Positions 11,081 through 21,519 of a DNA stretch of 49,455 bases are shown here, piece after piece. The position numbers were made by a program, and so were the translations under genes. The notes beneath the pieces were generated by a model. It had not been told where the DNA came from, made no database searches, and worked only from the letters and a program-made list of their open reading frames with translations. The stretch covers positions 1 to 49,455 of the forward strand of contig JAKSYS010000479.1 in assembly GCA_022925895.1 (NCBI GenBank), written 5' to 3'. The first letter of the stretch is position 1. Every line of letters starts with the position of its first letter. Source of the stretch: Fragilaria crotonensis. Its lineage: Eukaryota > Bacillariophyta > Fragilariophyceae > Fragilariales > Fragilariaceae.

Positions 11081-13734
11081 ATGCCAAGGAAGGAAGGATG
11101 TCCTTTGTCCATTGACAATGCATCAGTTAAAGTAGGAAGACCTTCAAAAGATGGGTGCACCATTGAAGATGCTGTGAAATTGGTGAGTTACTCTTTAAAC
11201 GGGCTTTTGAATCACCATTGTGAATTGAGTTTTGATGCACAATGGATCGATAAGTGAAGGAGTCCTCATAATATATTTTTTGTCTACGAGATTTTTGTAC
11301 CATAAAATTATATGCAGGTCGTATGCAACAAGGTGTCACTCATTCAAGCGCTTCGTGCTTGTCTGCTCCATGAAAGCGTTACGGTACAAAGCCTTCATTA
11401 TCATGTGAAAAGGGCTCTTCGGAATGGAGGGATGTGTCTCAGTGGAAGCCTCAGCAAGAGCAGCAAAGAAGGAATGGTGATTGATACTCACGGCCCTAGT
11501 ATGACGACAGAGCTAGCAGACGAACAAACCTCTCCTTTGACCGAAGCATCGTCCTTATCCTTTTCGGATTCTACGAAGCGGATCAGAAAGACATCAAAGC
11601 AAGCTAGCACAGCTCGTATTCAGGCGCAACAAGAAAGAGAGGATTACTCTCGTCGCTTTAAAGAGGCTTTCAAAGAAGCCACGAGGATAATCAAAGAAAA
11701 GAAGGAAGGCGGGTCGTCGAATGAAACAGCCCAACAAGTTGTAACCAGGCTCAATGCAGAATACAATCTGAACGGAACAAGGAAGCTTAGTCGAACAACT
11801 GTTTATAGAGAAATCAACAAAGGTAATATTGGGATGAGCCCTCCGAAGAAAGGTCCCCGTACCAAAATCCCCGATTTGTTGTTGGATGTTACGGCCGCTC
11901 ATACTGAGGTATGCCAAGTGGGAACTGATGGGGAATTACGAGGACAGGAAATAAAGAGAGTACTTGGAGCTGCTGTCTCAGGGACTAAGTATGACAACAA
12001 GTTCACTATTGAGTCAGCATGGAGAAAGCTTCGATCCAAGCACCCACAGCGAATCACAGCAGGAGGCCAGATGTCCGTGGAGGATGCTCGGTCAAAGTGG
12101 ACAACCCATGATAACTTGCAACAGTGGTTTGATGATGCCAAGAAAGACTTGATTTCTACGGGACTTGTGATTGATAGAGAAGTAAGGAATGGCAACGGTG
12201 ATTTGTTGTCAGAGTTAGATTTTCGTTCTGATCAGGTGACCCGTCGAATCATAAACATGGACGAGACACACCATGATCTCTCAATCACTGGTGACAAGGG
12301 TGGGTCTCGGTCAGTTGTTTATCATAATCCTGATTATCAGAGAGGTTGCAAGCGAAGTGTTAAGGCGGGTAGGCACGTCACGGGTGTCTACGCAACGAAC
12401 GCAGCTGGCGAGGCATTGCCTCCGATGTACATTTTCGATTCAGGTGCAAAGCTGGAGCAGAACTTTCGGGTGAAGACTAAGTGGTTGGAGGGACTTCCGC
12501 CATCAAGGGAAGGTTTGGATGCCCCGAGCTGATTGAGGAGTCAAGTTTCTATTCTGTGAGAGCTCGAGGTTCCATGGATGACTCGCTTTTCATTGAGTAC
12601 ATCGAGAAAGTAGTGTTGCCACTATACCCCAACATCTCCAAGACAACCAAGTTCGATCCTGTGAATGGAAGACTGCTTTGTGGTCCTGTTATTCTCAAAG
12701 TTGATTCAGGTCCCGGGCGAATCGTTGCTTCAGAGGAGAGCATCTCGAAGCGAGCCGACTTCCTTGAAATGGGACTCTACATTCTCATGGGCCTCCCGAA
12801 TGCGACTAGTGTCCAACAAGAGATGGATGCACTTTATGGGGCTTTCAAATCAGCAACTTATGCTCGCGGTGAAGTCATCTTGATTGAAAAAATGAGAGAT
12901 CAAGCCAATCATCGAAGCAGAATGCTGGAGGAAGAGGCTGACGAGGACGATGAAGCCACCGAAGAAGAACAAGCTGATGGTGCCAATACAGGACGCGCCG
13001 AGGGTGTCTTGTCTCTTGGGTTTAATGATTTGGCAACAGTGGTAAATGGAAGGGAAAATGATGACGTTTCATTGAAGCCATTCGACAAGTGCTTTACCAA
13101 AGAAAAAATCCTCGGTTCGTGGAGGAAGGTGGGTTTTGTTCCGTTTACGAGAAGTTGTCTAAGTAACAAAAGAGTGCGTCATGAATTGGGACAGCAACAG
13201 AAAAATCATGCTCTTGAGGAACTCAAGGTGAAGTATGATGACCTTGTGGCGTTGTCAAAGGACGATGGACTCAATGCTGGAGTATTCTCTGCCACCATTC
13301 CCGTTTCTAGTCGTGCGATGAGAGTTGCAAATGATGCAGAGCAGGTGAAGAAGCTGCTTGAAACGAAAGGCGCCTTATCGGCATCTTCAATCTGGAATGT
13401 TTGTGGCAGTCGTATTGGCAATTCAAGGATTACTCTTCAAGCTCAAAAGGCGCAGCTTGCCATCAATGCGGCAAAAGCTGCTGCACAGTTGCAGAACAGA
13501 AATGATCGGCAACGGAAGATCCTTGCAAACGCACAAAGAGCTCTTGCAAAGTATCGTTCATGCAGTGAATCACTGACTGATAAAGACTGGGTTGATATCA
13601 TACGTTGGGTTCTCCCTGAGTCAAAGGCAGAGGGGCTTATGAAGGATCTAAAGAAAAAAGCTGCAATTGTTGCGAAGCTCGCAACTCTTGAACGGGAGTG
13701 GACGACCTACATACCACTTCCAGAGGCCACCTAG
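11081..13734 (+). CDS. DDE/D transposase of the pogo-type element (one frame break)
   Basis: This protein would cut and rejoin the element's own ends. Exon 1 is 11081-11182 (MPRKEGCPLS... ending DAVKL), the intron 11183-11317 (GTGAGT...TGCAG) and exon 2 11318-13734. The N-terminus looks like a helix-turn-helix DNA-binding region. The catalytic core has D at 12260-12262 (MDETH), D at 12703-12705 (VDSGPGR) and a third D at 12826-12828 (QQEMDALYG), about 41 residues after the second; this is the DDD arrangement of pogo/DDE_1 proteins. An acidic stretch (EEEADEDDEATEEE) and a basic, coiled C-terminus follow. The frame slips by minus one near 12490-12500. Allowing one base gives 839 aa. The start is inferred from the intron, whose removal keeps the frame. 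Confidence 0.85.
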
Positions 13735-14063
13735 ATGATCAGACCACTTCTTCTATGTGTTGTGAACAAGTTTAAAGCATTAGGATTAAATTAGATCATT
13801 GTCTACCTTGTCGTTACCGTCATCATGGATGTCGTGAATTGTTTTCAAAGAGTTTTTGTCGTCATTAACACGACAGAAACACGCGCGTCCCACTATTGAC
13901 CTAAAAAAATTCTGCCCCCAAAATATTCGACTAAACGCATCTCCTCGAGTATCGCTCCGTTTTCCAAAATTCCTTCACCAGAGGATGCGCAAGAAAATTC
14001 TGCGTCGATTCATGTACTGTAGAGTTTTATCCGATGATTTTAAGGCACCCATTAATTTTTTTA

Positions 14064-14087
14064 GTCCCACTATATGGTTTATGCTAG
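14064..14087 (-). repeat. Right terminal inverted repeat of the pogo-type element
   Basis: It is the exact inverse of 10817-10840, followed by the target-site TA at 14088-14089. Confidence 0.9.
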
Positions 14088-14437
14088 TACCTGGTACTCG
14101 AGCACGTGTGTCCCCGTGGTCAAGGGTCAGTCACTCTAGCGAGCGCGACAGTAAATATACCTCCTACGGACTTCCCTGTACGTTGGATATTTCTGGGTCC
14201 CGCGCAGTGAGGAATCGATTTCAACAACTCCAACCCAGCACGGGACGTAGGATACGTATTTTCACACAGTTCGCTACCGCACTTGCACGAGAGTGTAGAT
14301 ACTATCACATACATCTTGATCATCTACCAATCCTTCGATCGAGTGTAGAGCGAGCGACAACCTCATTTCACTTAAGTGGTCGTTCATTTGATAATAATCA
14401 GGAAAGAGATATTAGATTTTCGAACAGCAGGCCTGTC

Positions 14438-15367
14438 ATGTTGGTGTCACCAAAATTGAATCTTTTGACCGCCTTTGCCCTCGGCTATTGCATCGCCACC
14501 TCATTCATTGGTGTGTACGCTGTGGACGTCCAAGGCTCTTGCACAATTAATGATAAAGGATTCATCGGGGCCGATCTTGGCTCCATCGTGTTCGTCGCCT
14601 TTGAGTACGATCTCCATGTGGAGGGTGGAAATCCCAAAAACAAGATTGTCAATGGGGTACTACCGGACATTGAGAAGTTCATTGCGACTGACATCAGTCC
14701 CTTCCTCATTGCCGAATGCGCTCCTCCTGAAGCTGATACCAGTACGTACGCTGACATTGTTGGAATTGAAACCTTACCCAAGGATGTCATCACCGCCGAT
14801 TCTTGCCAATCGGCATCCAGTTTGAATCAAGAATGCTTCCGTGTGCACAGTGAAATGACCTTTTACGTTTCCGAGACGGGACGCGATGTGGAGACGGTAG
14901 TTTGGCTTGCTGTATTGCGATCCATCACGAATCAAGATCCGGCTTCGTGGGCTGTCATCAATCCAATGATTCGAAATGTAGAAGTGGATGAGACCTCGTG
15001 GGTGGAGCCCCAGGCGCCTGGTGCGCAACTTCAAGCCGATGTGGATCGTATCAATATCTTGGAGGCTGCCGAGGGCCTTGAGGGGGAAGGGAGAGGAGGT
15101 ATTCTAGGCTTTTTTGATTCCATCTACAACAACAAAGTGCTTTTTTGGTGGTTAATTGCTGGAATCAGCGCGCTTGTGCTCATCCTAATCGTCGCGTTCC
15201 TGGTGTTCTGGTACAAGACACACAAGGAGGGAAAGACCCTTTCCGAGGGCTGCACCGGTTGCTGCGATAATTGCAAATTAAACTGCACGTCTTGTTGGGA
15301 CAAGTGCAAACTGAACTGCCAGAAATGTACCGACACCGTTTGCTGTTGTTTCAAGTCCAATAAGTAG
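14438..15367 (+). CDS. Membrane protein B: secreted-type ectodomain, one TM, cysteine-rich tail
   Basis: A 309-aa intact paralogue of protein A, with unknown function. The chosen ATG gives a clean signal peptide (LLTAFALGYCIATSFIGVYA). The reading frame stays open for almost 200 codons upstream, but that part crosses the transposon terminus and is not protein-like. The ectodomain runs to about residue 230 and contains four or five cysteines, including ADSCQSA and QECFRV. One membrane helix (about 234-259, WWLIAGISALVLILIVAFLV) follows. The cytoplasmic tail of about 40 residues holds 12 cysteines in a repeated DxCKLNCxxC pattern and ends CCCFKSNK. Such a tail could be palmitoylated or bind metal; this is inference. 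The intact frame argues that the family is under selection. Confidence 0.85.
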   Translation: MLVSPKLNLLTAFALGYCIATSFIGVYAVDVQGSCTINDKGFIGADLGSIVFVAFEYDLHVEGGNPKNKIVNGVLPDIEKFIATDISPFLIAECAPPEADTSTYADIVGIETLPKDVITADSCQSASSLNQECFRVHSEMTFYVSETGRDVETVVWLAVLRSITNQDPASWAVINPMIRNVEVDETSWVEPQAPGAQLQADVDRINILEAAEGLEGEGRGGILGFFDSIYNNKVLFWWLIAGISALVLILIVAFLVFWYKTHKEGKTLSEGCTGCCDNCKLNCTSCWDKCKLNCQKCTDTVCCCFKSNK

Positions 15368-15593
15368 GGAGATGGCAGGTAAAGCAAAATCTGCACGAAT
15401 AGTTAGGAAATATGGTCGTGAGATTTTCATGATAAAGATATTAACGTGCTTTCATACGGCAAGCCGGAAGTTGAAGGAGCTGCACCACTGAACACGCTGC
15501 GCTCATGTAGTAGTGTAGATGATGAGCTATCTGGTACCTAATCAAGGAGACTTGTGCGAACAAGTATCAAAGTAATCTAAGAACACGCCTCAT

Positions 15594-16485
15594 TTATTTA
15601 TTTGTCGCGGCAAAACTCATTTCCATCTCCTCTCCATTATCGTCATTGTCGTCCAACAAACCACGGGTCTCATTGGCCGCTGCAGTATTCTCGGAGACAC
15701 CAGCACGGGACGTCGTAGTCGAGTTTCCAGCCAAGCGAGTGGCCAGGTTATTGACTCCGGTGTTCCACTGAGCGGCAAGGAGCTGCAAGCGTTTCTTGGC
15801 GTCTTGTCCCAATTCTGTGACGAGACGACGAGAAGGGTGAGTTGTGATGGCAGAACAACATGAGTAACGACAGGAGCTTGCCCAACAATGAGTAATGAGT
15901 CATGAGTCACTTACCTGAAATGTGTTCAATGATTGGTGGAGGTTGATTTGCGTTCGTTTTGGGGGCGGCGGGTCGCGACATGGTGCTTCCTCGCGGTATT
16001 CCTGACTGTTGTCGACGAGCATTTGCCAAATGAGCAAACTCTGGATTATTGGCCAGCTCTTGCGAGAAAAGTTCATCTTGCAACATTCGAGCCAGAGCTT
16101 CGTCTTGATCCATGACACTAGAAGGACTCGCAGACGATGGTTGATAGCCAGGAACGCGCAAAAAGTCCGGCGGCAACTCGGTTGGCAATCCTCGTCCCGA
16201 GCGTTGCTGAAGTTGTCGTTGGAGATGTTGTTGTTCGTCTGTTTGTCGGTCTTGTGCTGCCAATTGACGTGCCAATTCCGAATCACGTGCCTCATTGGCC
16301 TTGCCACTCTTCAAATTGGTAACAAGCAGCGACGGAGCTTGATCTCCATGTGCCAAAATTGCTTCCACCGTGTTTTCCATGTGACCCTGAAAATGACGCA
16401 AGATCAAATCTAAATGCTCTCGATCCCAGGGAGCACCGAACATGGATTCCAGAGTCGACAGGGCTTCTTCGTAGGTGATCGACAT
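15594..16485 (-). CDS. CUE-domain (ubiquitin-binding) protein
   Basis: Exon 1 is 16485-15915, the intron 15914-15815 (100 nt, GTAAGT...CACAG) and exon 2 15814-15594; the product is 263 aa. The N-terminal 45 residues, YEEALSTLESMFG...LILRHFQGHMENTVEAILAH, match the CUE/UBA fold, with the Met-Phe-Gly motif and the C-terminal di-leucine-like AIL that contact ubiquitin. A Gln/Arg-rich coil (RQLAAQDRQTDEQQHLQRQL) follows, then a second conserved block EALARMLQDELFSQEL. This layout (CUE plus a DEALAR-type block) is seen in small adaptor proteins of the ubiquitin system. The ATG just before SITYEEA is preferred over an upstream in-frame start because the extra residues are not protein-like. No membrane segment or catalytic domain is present. 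Confidence 0.85.
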
Positions 16486-17205
16486 GATGCGTGCGTGTGG
16501 TTCAGATGTCTTTGGATTGTACCAGCGCGAGTAGTACTTGTAGTCGTTTGAGAGTGAACGCAACGTTTGTGGTTCGTAACAACTCGTATAAATCTTGTAT
16601 TTCACAGCTTTTGGCTAACACGATGCACAAGAGTCGAAGAAGGGGGTGTGATTGCAGAGTGATGGAAGGAGTGTTGTTGCAGCAATTCCCAGTCCCGAGA
16701 TGAGGCAGGTGTGAACACAAGGTACAACTATGTGGTACGACCTACGTTGAGAGCCGTATCAAATGTTTGGATCCTTCGATGTTCGATCAACGGCAATCTT
16801 GGGTTTCGTTTCGGAATGGAGAACAACTTATTGCTGCCTTCTGCAGTTGGTACGAGTACTGCAGTTCAGTACCAAACGCCATTCCAGTACTGGAGTATTC
16901 ACTACTGTGATTGGGAGTTGGGAGTTGGGGAGGATTGGACGAAGGAAGAACGCAATGAAAGCAGTCGAACGAACAACACGATCGGATCTTGACTGTAGGA
17001 GTAACTGCTAGTAGTCTAGTAGTAATATCTGGTTCATATGATAGTAGCACATACAATGATCATACTGTACAAGGACCTGTCTACTGTCTACTATGTGTCC
17101 GAAAGATTGAAGGCAAACACGTACGAAGCCAGACACACGAATCCTTGCACCTCGGCCCTTGGTCTACACAACAATCCTGCCTTGGTATCATAAACATCGA
17201 TCACC
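16486..17205. other. Divergent promoter spacer with GTAC island
   Basis: This 720-bp region lies between the starts of the CUE gene (-) and the mitochondrial protein gene (+), so it must hold both promoters. GTAC is frequent from about 16720 to 17080 (GGTACAACTATGTGGTACGA, TTGGTACGAGTACTG). No TATA-like box is certain and no third gene is seen. Confidence 0.5.
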
Positions 17206-18225
17206 ATGATTGCTCGTGCTGCGTTGTTGCGTTCCTTGCTGCGGGCTCCCTTCCTTGCAGCTCGCACTTATGCACCTTCTTCGTCATGGCTGTCTTCGGT
17301 TGCAACAAGCCCGTGGCGTTCCTTCTCTTCATCCCCAACAACTCCACCGACCACCCTTGCTCCTCAACCTACTCCTCCACAACCTCCAACATCCATCAAC
17401 GATGATATTGTGCGCGGCGTCCACTTGGGTACTCTCCTGTACATGAAATATGGGATTGGACGTCAGAGACTTGAGGAAATTTATTTGGATGTGGATCTTC
17501 CCATTGTGATCAAATGGCAACGATGTATGGAAGTCTATCTCGGCGTTCAGCTTCACGTCTTGGCCGGGTTGGGATACAGTCCAGATGAAGTGGGTATTAC
17601 AATGTACAATCAACAATTGAACAATTATCTACAAGGTGGTGCTGTGGGACCTGAGATGCAAGAGGAATGTAGGGTTGGTTCGAGGGATTTGTGGCGTTTG
17701 GTCCTGTCGACCGCATTTGGTGTAGATTTGGCAACGATTGAAGAGTTGCCAATCGATCAGGCGCGAAGTATTATGCACAAGGTGGCTCAGAGAATGCAAG
17801 ATCCAGATGTTCTCGATTTTATCGCCAAGGAATGTGCCTCGATTGAGCCCAGTGAGTATCCTTGATTGTCGTTTTGGTTGATGATTTGGTCCTCTAGGGT
17901 GGATATTCTTGTCGCTCTCAATCTGGATCTCACAACAATACATCATTTCGTCGCAGACGAGGATCCACAAATGGAAGCGGCACAACGGCATCACGTGGTT
18001 CAGGAAGCCTTGGTTTACAAAGTTTATTATGGTGGATCCCCGAAATCACTTTTGGAGGAATGTGGTTTTGATCGTGGCGAAGATGGCTATGTGCGCTTGC
18101 AACTTGCCATGGCCAATCATCAGAATGATCCCTTGGTATCACAATATGTTGGACACAGCATGATGAAAATATTGCAAGTGGCGGGTCTGGCAGGTGACGT
18201 TGCCGCCATGCAAAATCAAGAATGA
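17206..18225 (+). CDS. Mitochondrial-presequence protein of unknown function
   Basis: The first 45 residues are Arg/Ala/Ser-rich without acids (IARAALLRSLLRAPFLAART... WRSFSSSPTT), a strong mitochondrial targeting peptide. The mature part is mostly helical (LGTLLYMKYGIGRQRLEEIY, VYLGVQLHVLAGLGYSPDEV) and I do not recognise a family. Exon 1 is 17206-17851. The donor GTGAGT at 17852 has two possible acceptors. The nearer AG (17897) would break the frame, while CGTCGCAG ending at 17956 keeps it. I therefore call an intron of 105 nt and exon 2 at 17957-18225, giving 304 aa. The C-terminus contains HHVVQEALVYKVYYGGSPKS. The frame is intact. Confidence 0.8.
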
Positions 18226-18656
18226 TTGTGACTACATATCGCATTAGGACACGGCCGAGCCTTAAGCGTGTACGTAGAATGCACATTTGGTGATTTACCA
18301 ACGCCACGTATTACTTAGAGTGCTCCTACGTTTTAGGAGTTGTCGTTGTCGGGATGTCAATCATACCCGGCATCCACAGTTCCACTTAATCAACTTAAGC
18401 TGTTGACCAGCAGTTAACGATTAGGTTCGACCAATTCCTGCTGGAGGCGACGACGACTCAAAACTACTCTACTGCTGTATACATAGTGCGTCGATCTCAA
18501 CGCCTGAACAGAAACATTTCAACATCTCAAGACATGCGTAGCTTGTTTATCAATTACCAGGTACTGTCCAACATTGCAATTGCACTATTCAAAACTATTC
18601 GATTGGCGACCCTTTCTGTGCCACCTTACGCCACATAGATTTAGCCTCCCTTCCCC
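18226..18656. other. Convergent 3' spacer
   Basis: These 430 bp separate the 3' ends of the mitochondrial protein gene (+) and the EGF-domain gene (-). They serve as 3' UTRs/terminators of both. No gene or clear repeat is seen. Confidence 0.5.
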
Positions 18657-21519
18657 CTATCGCCGAACACCACGATAATCACCAGTACTACTTGGAGTAA
18701 TGACGTCTGCATAGATGTCAACGACATCTGCATCTTGAGAACGATACGGCGACGTCGACGAGAACGGCGTCCCCGATCGGTTGTCGTCGACGTAATGCAT
18801 GCGACTTGACTGTGGAGAGAACAATCCCCCATGGATGGGAGCTGCACCTCGTGGAGCGGCGCCATACAACGGATCGGAATAGGAAGGATCTCGAGTGGTT
18901 GTGTATTGCCCTGGAGTCGTCGGTGTAGTCGGAGGGCCGGCAATAGCCGGTACAAGAGGGGCTGTTCCCGACATGTAGTCATAATTTGTTCTGCCGAAGA
19001 TGGCCCCCGGATTGAACCAGAGTGTAATGATGAAGCGCAAAACTACAATGAAGCAACCCAATACCATTAGGTTGATGAGTGGATTGTTGCCGTCAAATTG
19101 CGCCCAGAAATCTGCAGCACCCGTTGGACATGTTCCAGGTTGCGCACCTTGACAGTACTTGGCACATTCTTTTGCGGGATCAAAAGGCGATTCCTTACAC
19201 TGTGGACACACAGGACAAGCTCGACATTCGCTCCTTGCTTTGGATGGCTGCGAATTGTTCACATGCTTGGAGCGCTCCTCTGCAACAGCCTTGAGAACGG
19301 CGTTTTGAATTTCCGCATCTTTCGCTGCCATGACTTCTCGCCGGATTTTGGCTTCCAAATCCCCAATATCTACTTCCTCAACGACAACATCGCGCCAAGC
19401 AGTCGACGCGTGGTTGCCAGCGGCATCGACAACGTTGTAAGGCACGCTCCATTGTAGAGGCGACTTCTCCACGGGGGAACCCACCACGACGCGGGGGGTG
19501 AGATCCACGTCGCCCATGTAGGTATGATCGAAAGCCTTGACGCAATCGGAAGGCTTTGGGTTGGGATGGCTGTGCGTTGAGCAAAGTTCAGCACCAAGAG
19601 TCGCATCGATCAGGTCCTGCAATAACAATAACCGTGAGACCAGCGAGTCGAGTATTCGAGGAAGCACCCATTCGCAACGCATCGGACGTACCTTTAGATT
19701 TTTTCCGTAACTGCTTCGCTGCTGCGCACAAATCGCCTCATCCCCCGTTGTCGCTCGTCCAGCCATGACACCGCACTTACAAACCTTGATAATCTTGGGA
19801 TTCGGGCCCTTGATGGTTATCACAGGTTTCGACGTGTCGACGCAACCTGATCCGCCTTGGTAACCTTCTGGCATAACACCCGACGAGATCTTCTTGAATC
19901 CATCGCCAGTTGTGTATTTAGGACATTGACATGTGTAGCTTCCAATCGTATTAACGCACTTCGCTGAATCGTGACACTGAGGAATGAGTTGGGGACAGAT
20001 TTCAGAATACTTCTTCACGTCTAGCGTGCATTCGTCAATATCATTGACAATCACGTTTCGGGTGATTCTCACGAATTGATAGGACGTCCATGGCGTCGCA
20101 ACGGTATAGTTGATGTGAAAACTGCCCAAGTTCACCAGGCACCCTGGAGGTAGAGGCTGAGAGTAGGCAATGCGCAAACTACGAAGGTACTCTTCAGCAT
20201 TTTCGTCAATGACATCGACAGCGTATTCCTTGTAGAAATCTCCCTGTCGCAGCGTCATGGTGTCCTTGCCATCTGGAAGCAATTTCAAGATTGGTGGAGA
20301 TTCGTCCACGCAGCCGTAGCCATCTTGATTATCCACGTACCCAGGTTTGCAAACGCACATGGGTGTATTTCCAGATGTTACAGTACAGATTTGATGATTT
20401 CCTTTTGAAACAGAACATGGAGGTGAGTGGCCAAATGCGACTTTTTGCAACATTCAACAATAGAGAATGACCGCACCTTCACAGGGCGCAAATCCGGCAC
20501 ACGCGTCGACCTCCGGCTTGGTGCAACCGCAATAATAATTGTTTTTCAACGTCTCTTCTGTTGGTGTCACTCCATCATACTTGACCATTGGTTTGGGTTT
20601 GACATCTCCTTTATGACAAGCGCGGCCATTCCCCATAAGCCCCTTCTGGCAGACACAGTCGTGGTTTGTGGGTTTGGAAAGTGGATTCTCGTGGCGGACA
20701 CATCGGGCATTTGATGCACAAGTATTGCTGCTCCCAACGCATGGATCTTTCGGGCAACTAAACGCAGCTCGACAGGATTTGCCTTCTGGAGTGTGACCTA
20801 GAGCAGGACAACAGTCCTTTGTGGAGGCCGATGATGGACACGATGATTTTGAAATAGAAGCGTAAGAGAGTTCCCACGGACTCCGAGTTTGTCCGGCAAT
20901 CTTTTTCCAGAACACATCATCGCCCTCCAAATTTTCCGTCAAGGACTCGCCAAGGCGAGGACAGATACATTCATACGAGCCTATGGTGTTGACACACATG
21001 GCAGGTTCTTGACACTTGTGGCGCATGGCATGACCACGCGGCAGTACACATTCATCGGTATCGAGAATTGTAAAGGAAAGCGTAAAGCATTGAACGATAA
21101 CCTGACGCCCTTGGCTGTCCACCGTCGTTGCTTCAGGATTCGTTGGACTGGTTATGGCACTAAAGAGCCTTGTAACTTTGCATTGAATCATGTGGTCTCC
21201 GACTCTCCCATGCAAATCGCTTCCAGTCCATTCGACTTCAACATCAACAACGCCTTCAAGTTCCTTATTGACCCGTTCAACCACCACGGGGAGCTTTATG
21301 TTCCTAAAATGTGAGCGACATGGACATGAAGAAATGCTATATATTTAGCACTTGAACATCGATGTCACTCACCACACGCGACAGATCTCGAGGCGCCGTT
21401 TCTTGGGTGTACGATAGTGTGGATTTCAATCTTTCGCATTGCTCTCCCGAGACAGAGAGAGTTGTCAGCGACAACAGTACAAAAACAGCAAAGCTGATTT
21501 GATAACGCAACACCATCAT
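18657..21519 (-). CDS. EGF-domain single-pass membrane protein
   Basis: Four exons are read: 21519-21373, 21293-20477, 20401-19692 and 19616-18657, giving 877 aa. Introns are 79, 75 and 75 nt. A signal peptide (FAVFVLLSLTTLSVSG) leads into a cysteine-rich ectodomain. Two calcium-binding EGF modules carry the hallmark D-x-D-E-C...CVNTIGSY-C-C-P (DTDECVLPRG and DIDECTLDVK). At least two more EGF-like modules are present, one completed only after splicing (PCEGNHQIC). Two Ig-like/HYR-like segments contain NVVDAAGNHAS. A coiled stretch and a CxxCPxC cluster precede one membrane helix (LMVLGCFIVVLRFIITLWF), and the cytosolic tail is Gly/Pro/Tyr-rich. A cell-surface adhesion or matrix-binding role is inferred. 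The first intron's acceptor is the least certain junction: AAAG at 21294 keeps the frame, TTTTAG does not. Confidence 0.85.

Larger units (their letters stand above)
10817..14087 (+). mobile_element. pogo/Tc1-mariner-type DNA transposon, 3.27 kb
   Basis: A 24-bp perfect inverted repeat bounds the element. It begins CTAGCATAAACCATATAGTG at 10817 and its complement ends at 14087. Both ends are flanked by TA (10815-10816 and 14088-14089), the target site of Tc1/mariner elements. The sole gene inside encodes a DDE/D-type transposase. A second GTCCCACTAT block inside the right end (near 13887) echoes the terminus and may be a subterminal binding site. The element sits between two host paralogues. 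Confidence 0.9.

Noticed and set aside
12481-12532. Programmed minus-one frameshifting in the pogo-type transposase
   Set aside because: There is no X-XXY-YYZ slippery heptamer at the overlap, and similar one-base slips occur in host genes, so a lesion or base-calling error is more likely.
13856-14437. A frame open for 194 codons directly upstream of and in phase with membrane protein B
   Set aside because: It runs through the transposon terminus and target site, has no protein-like composition, and a clean signal peptide starts only at 14438.
17852-17897. A 46-nt intron in the mitochondrial protein gene using the nearest AG
   Set aside because: It breaks the reading frame, while the CAG at 17954-17956 restores it and gives an intron length like the others here.
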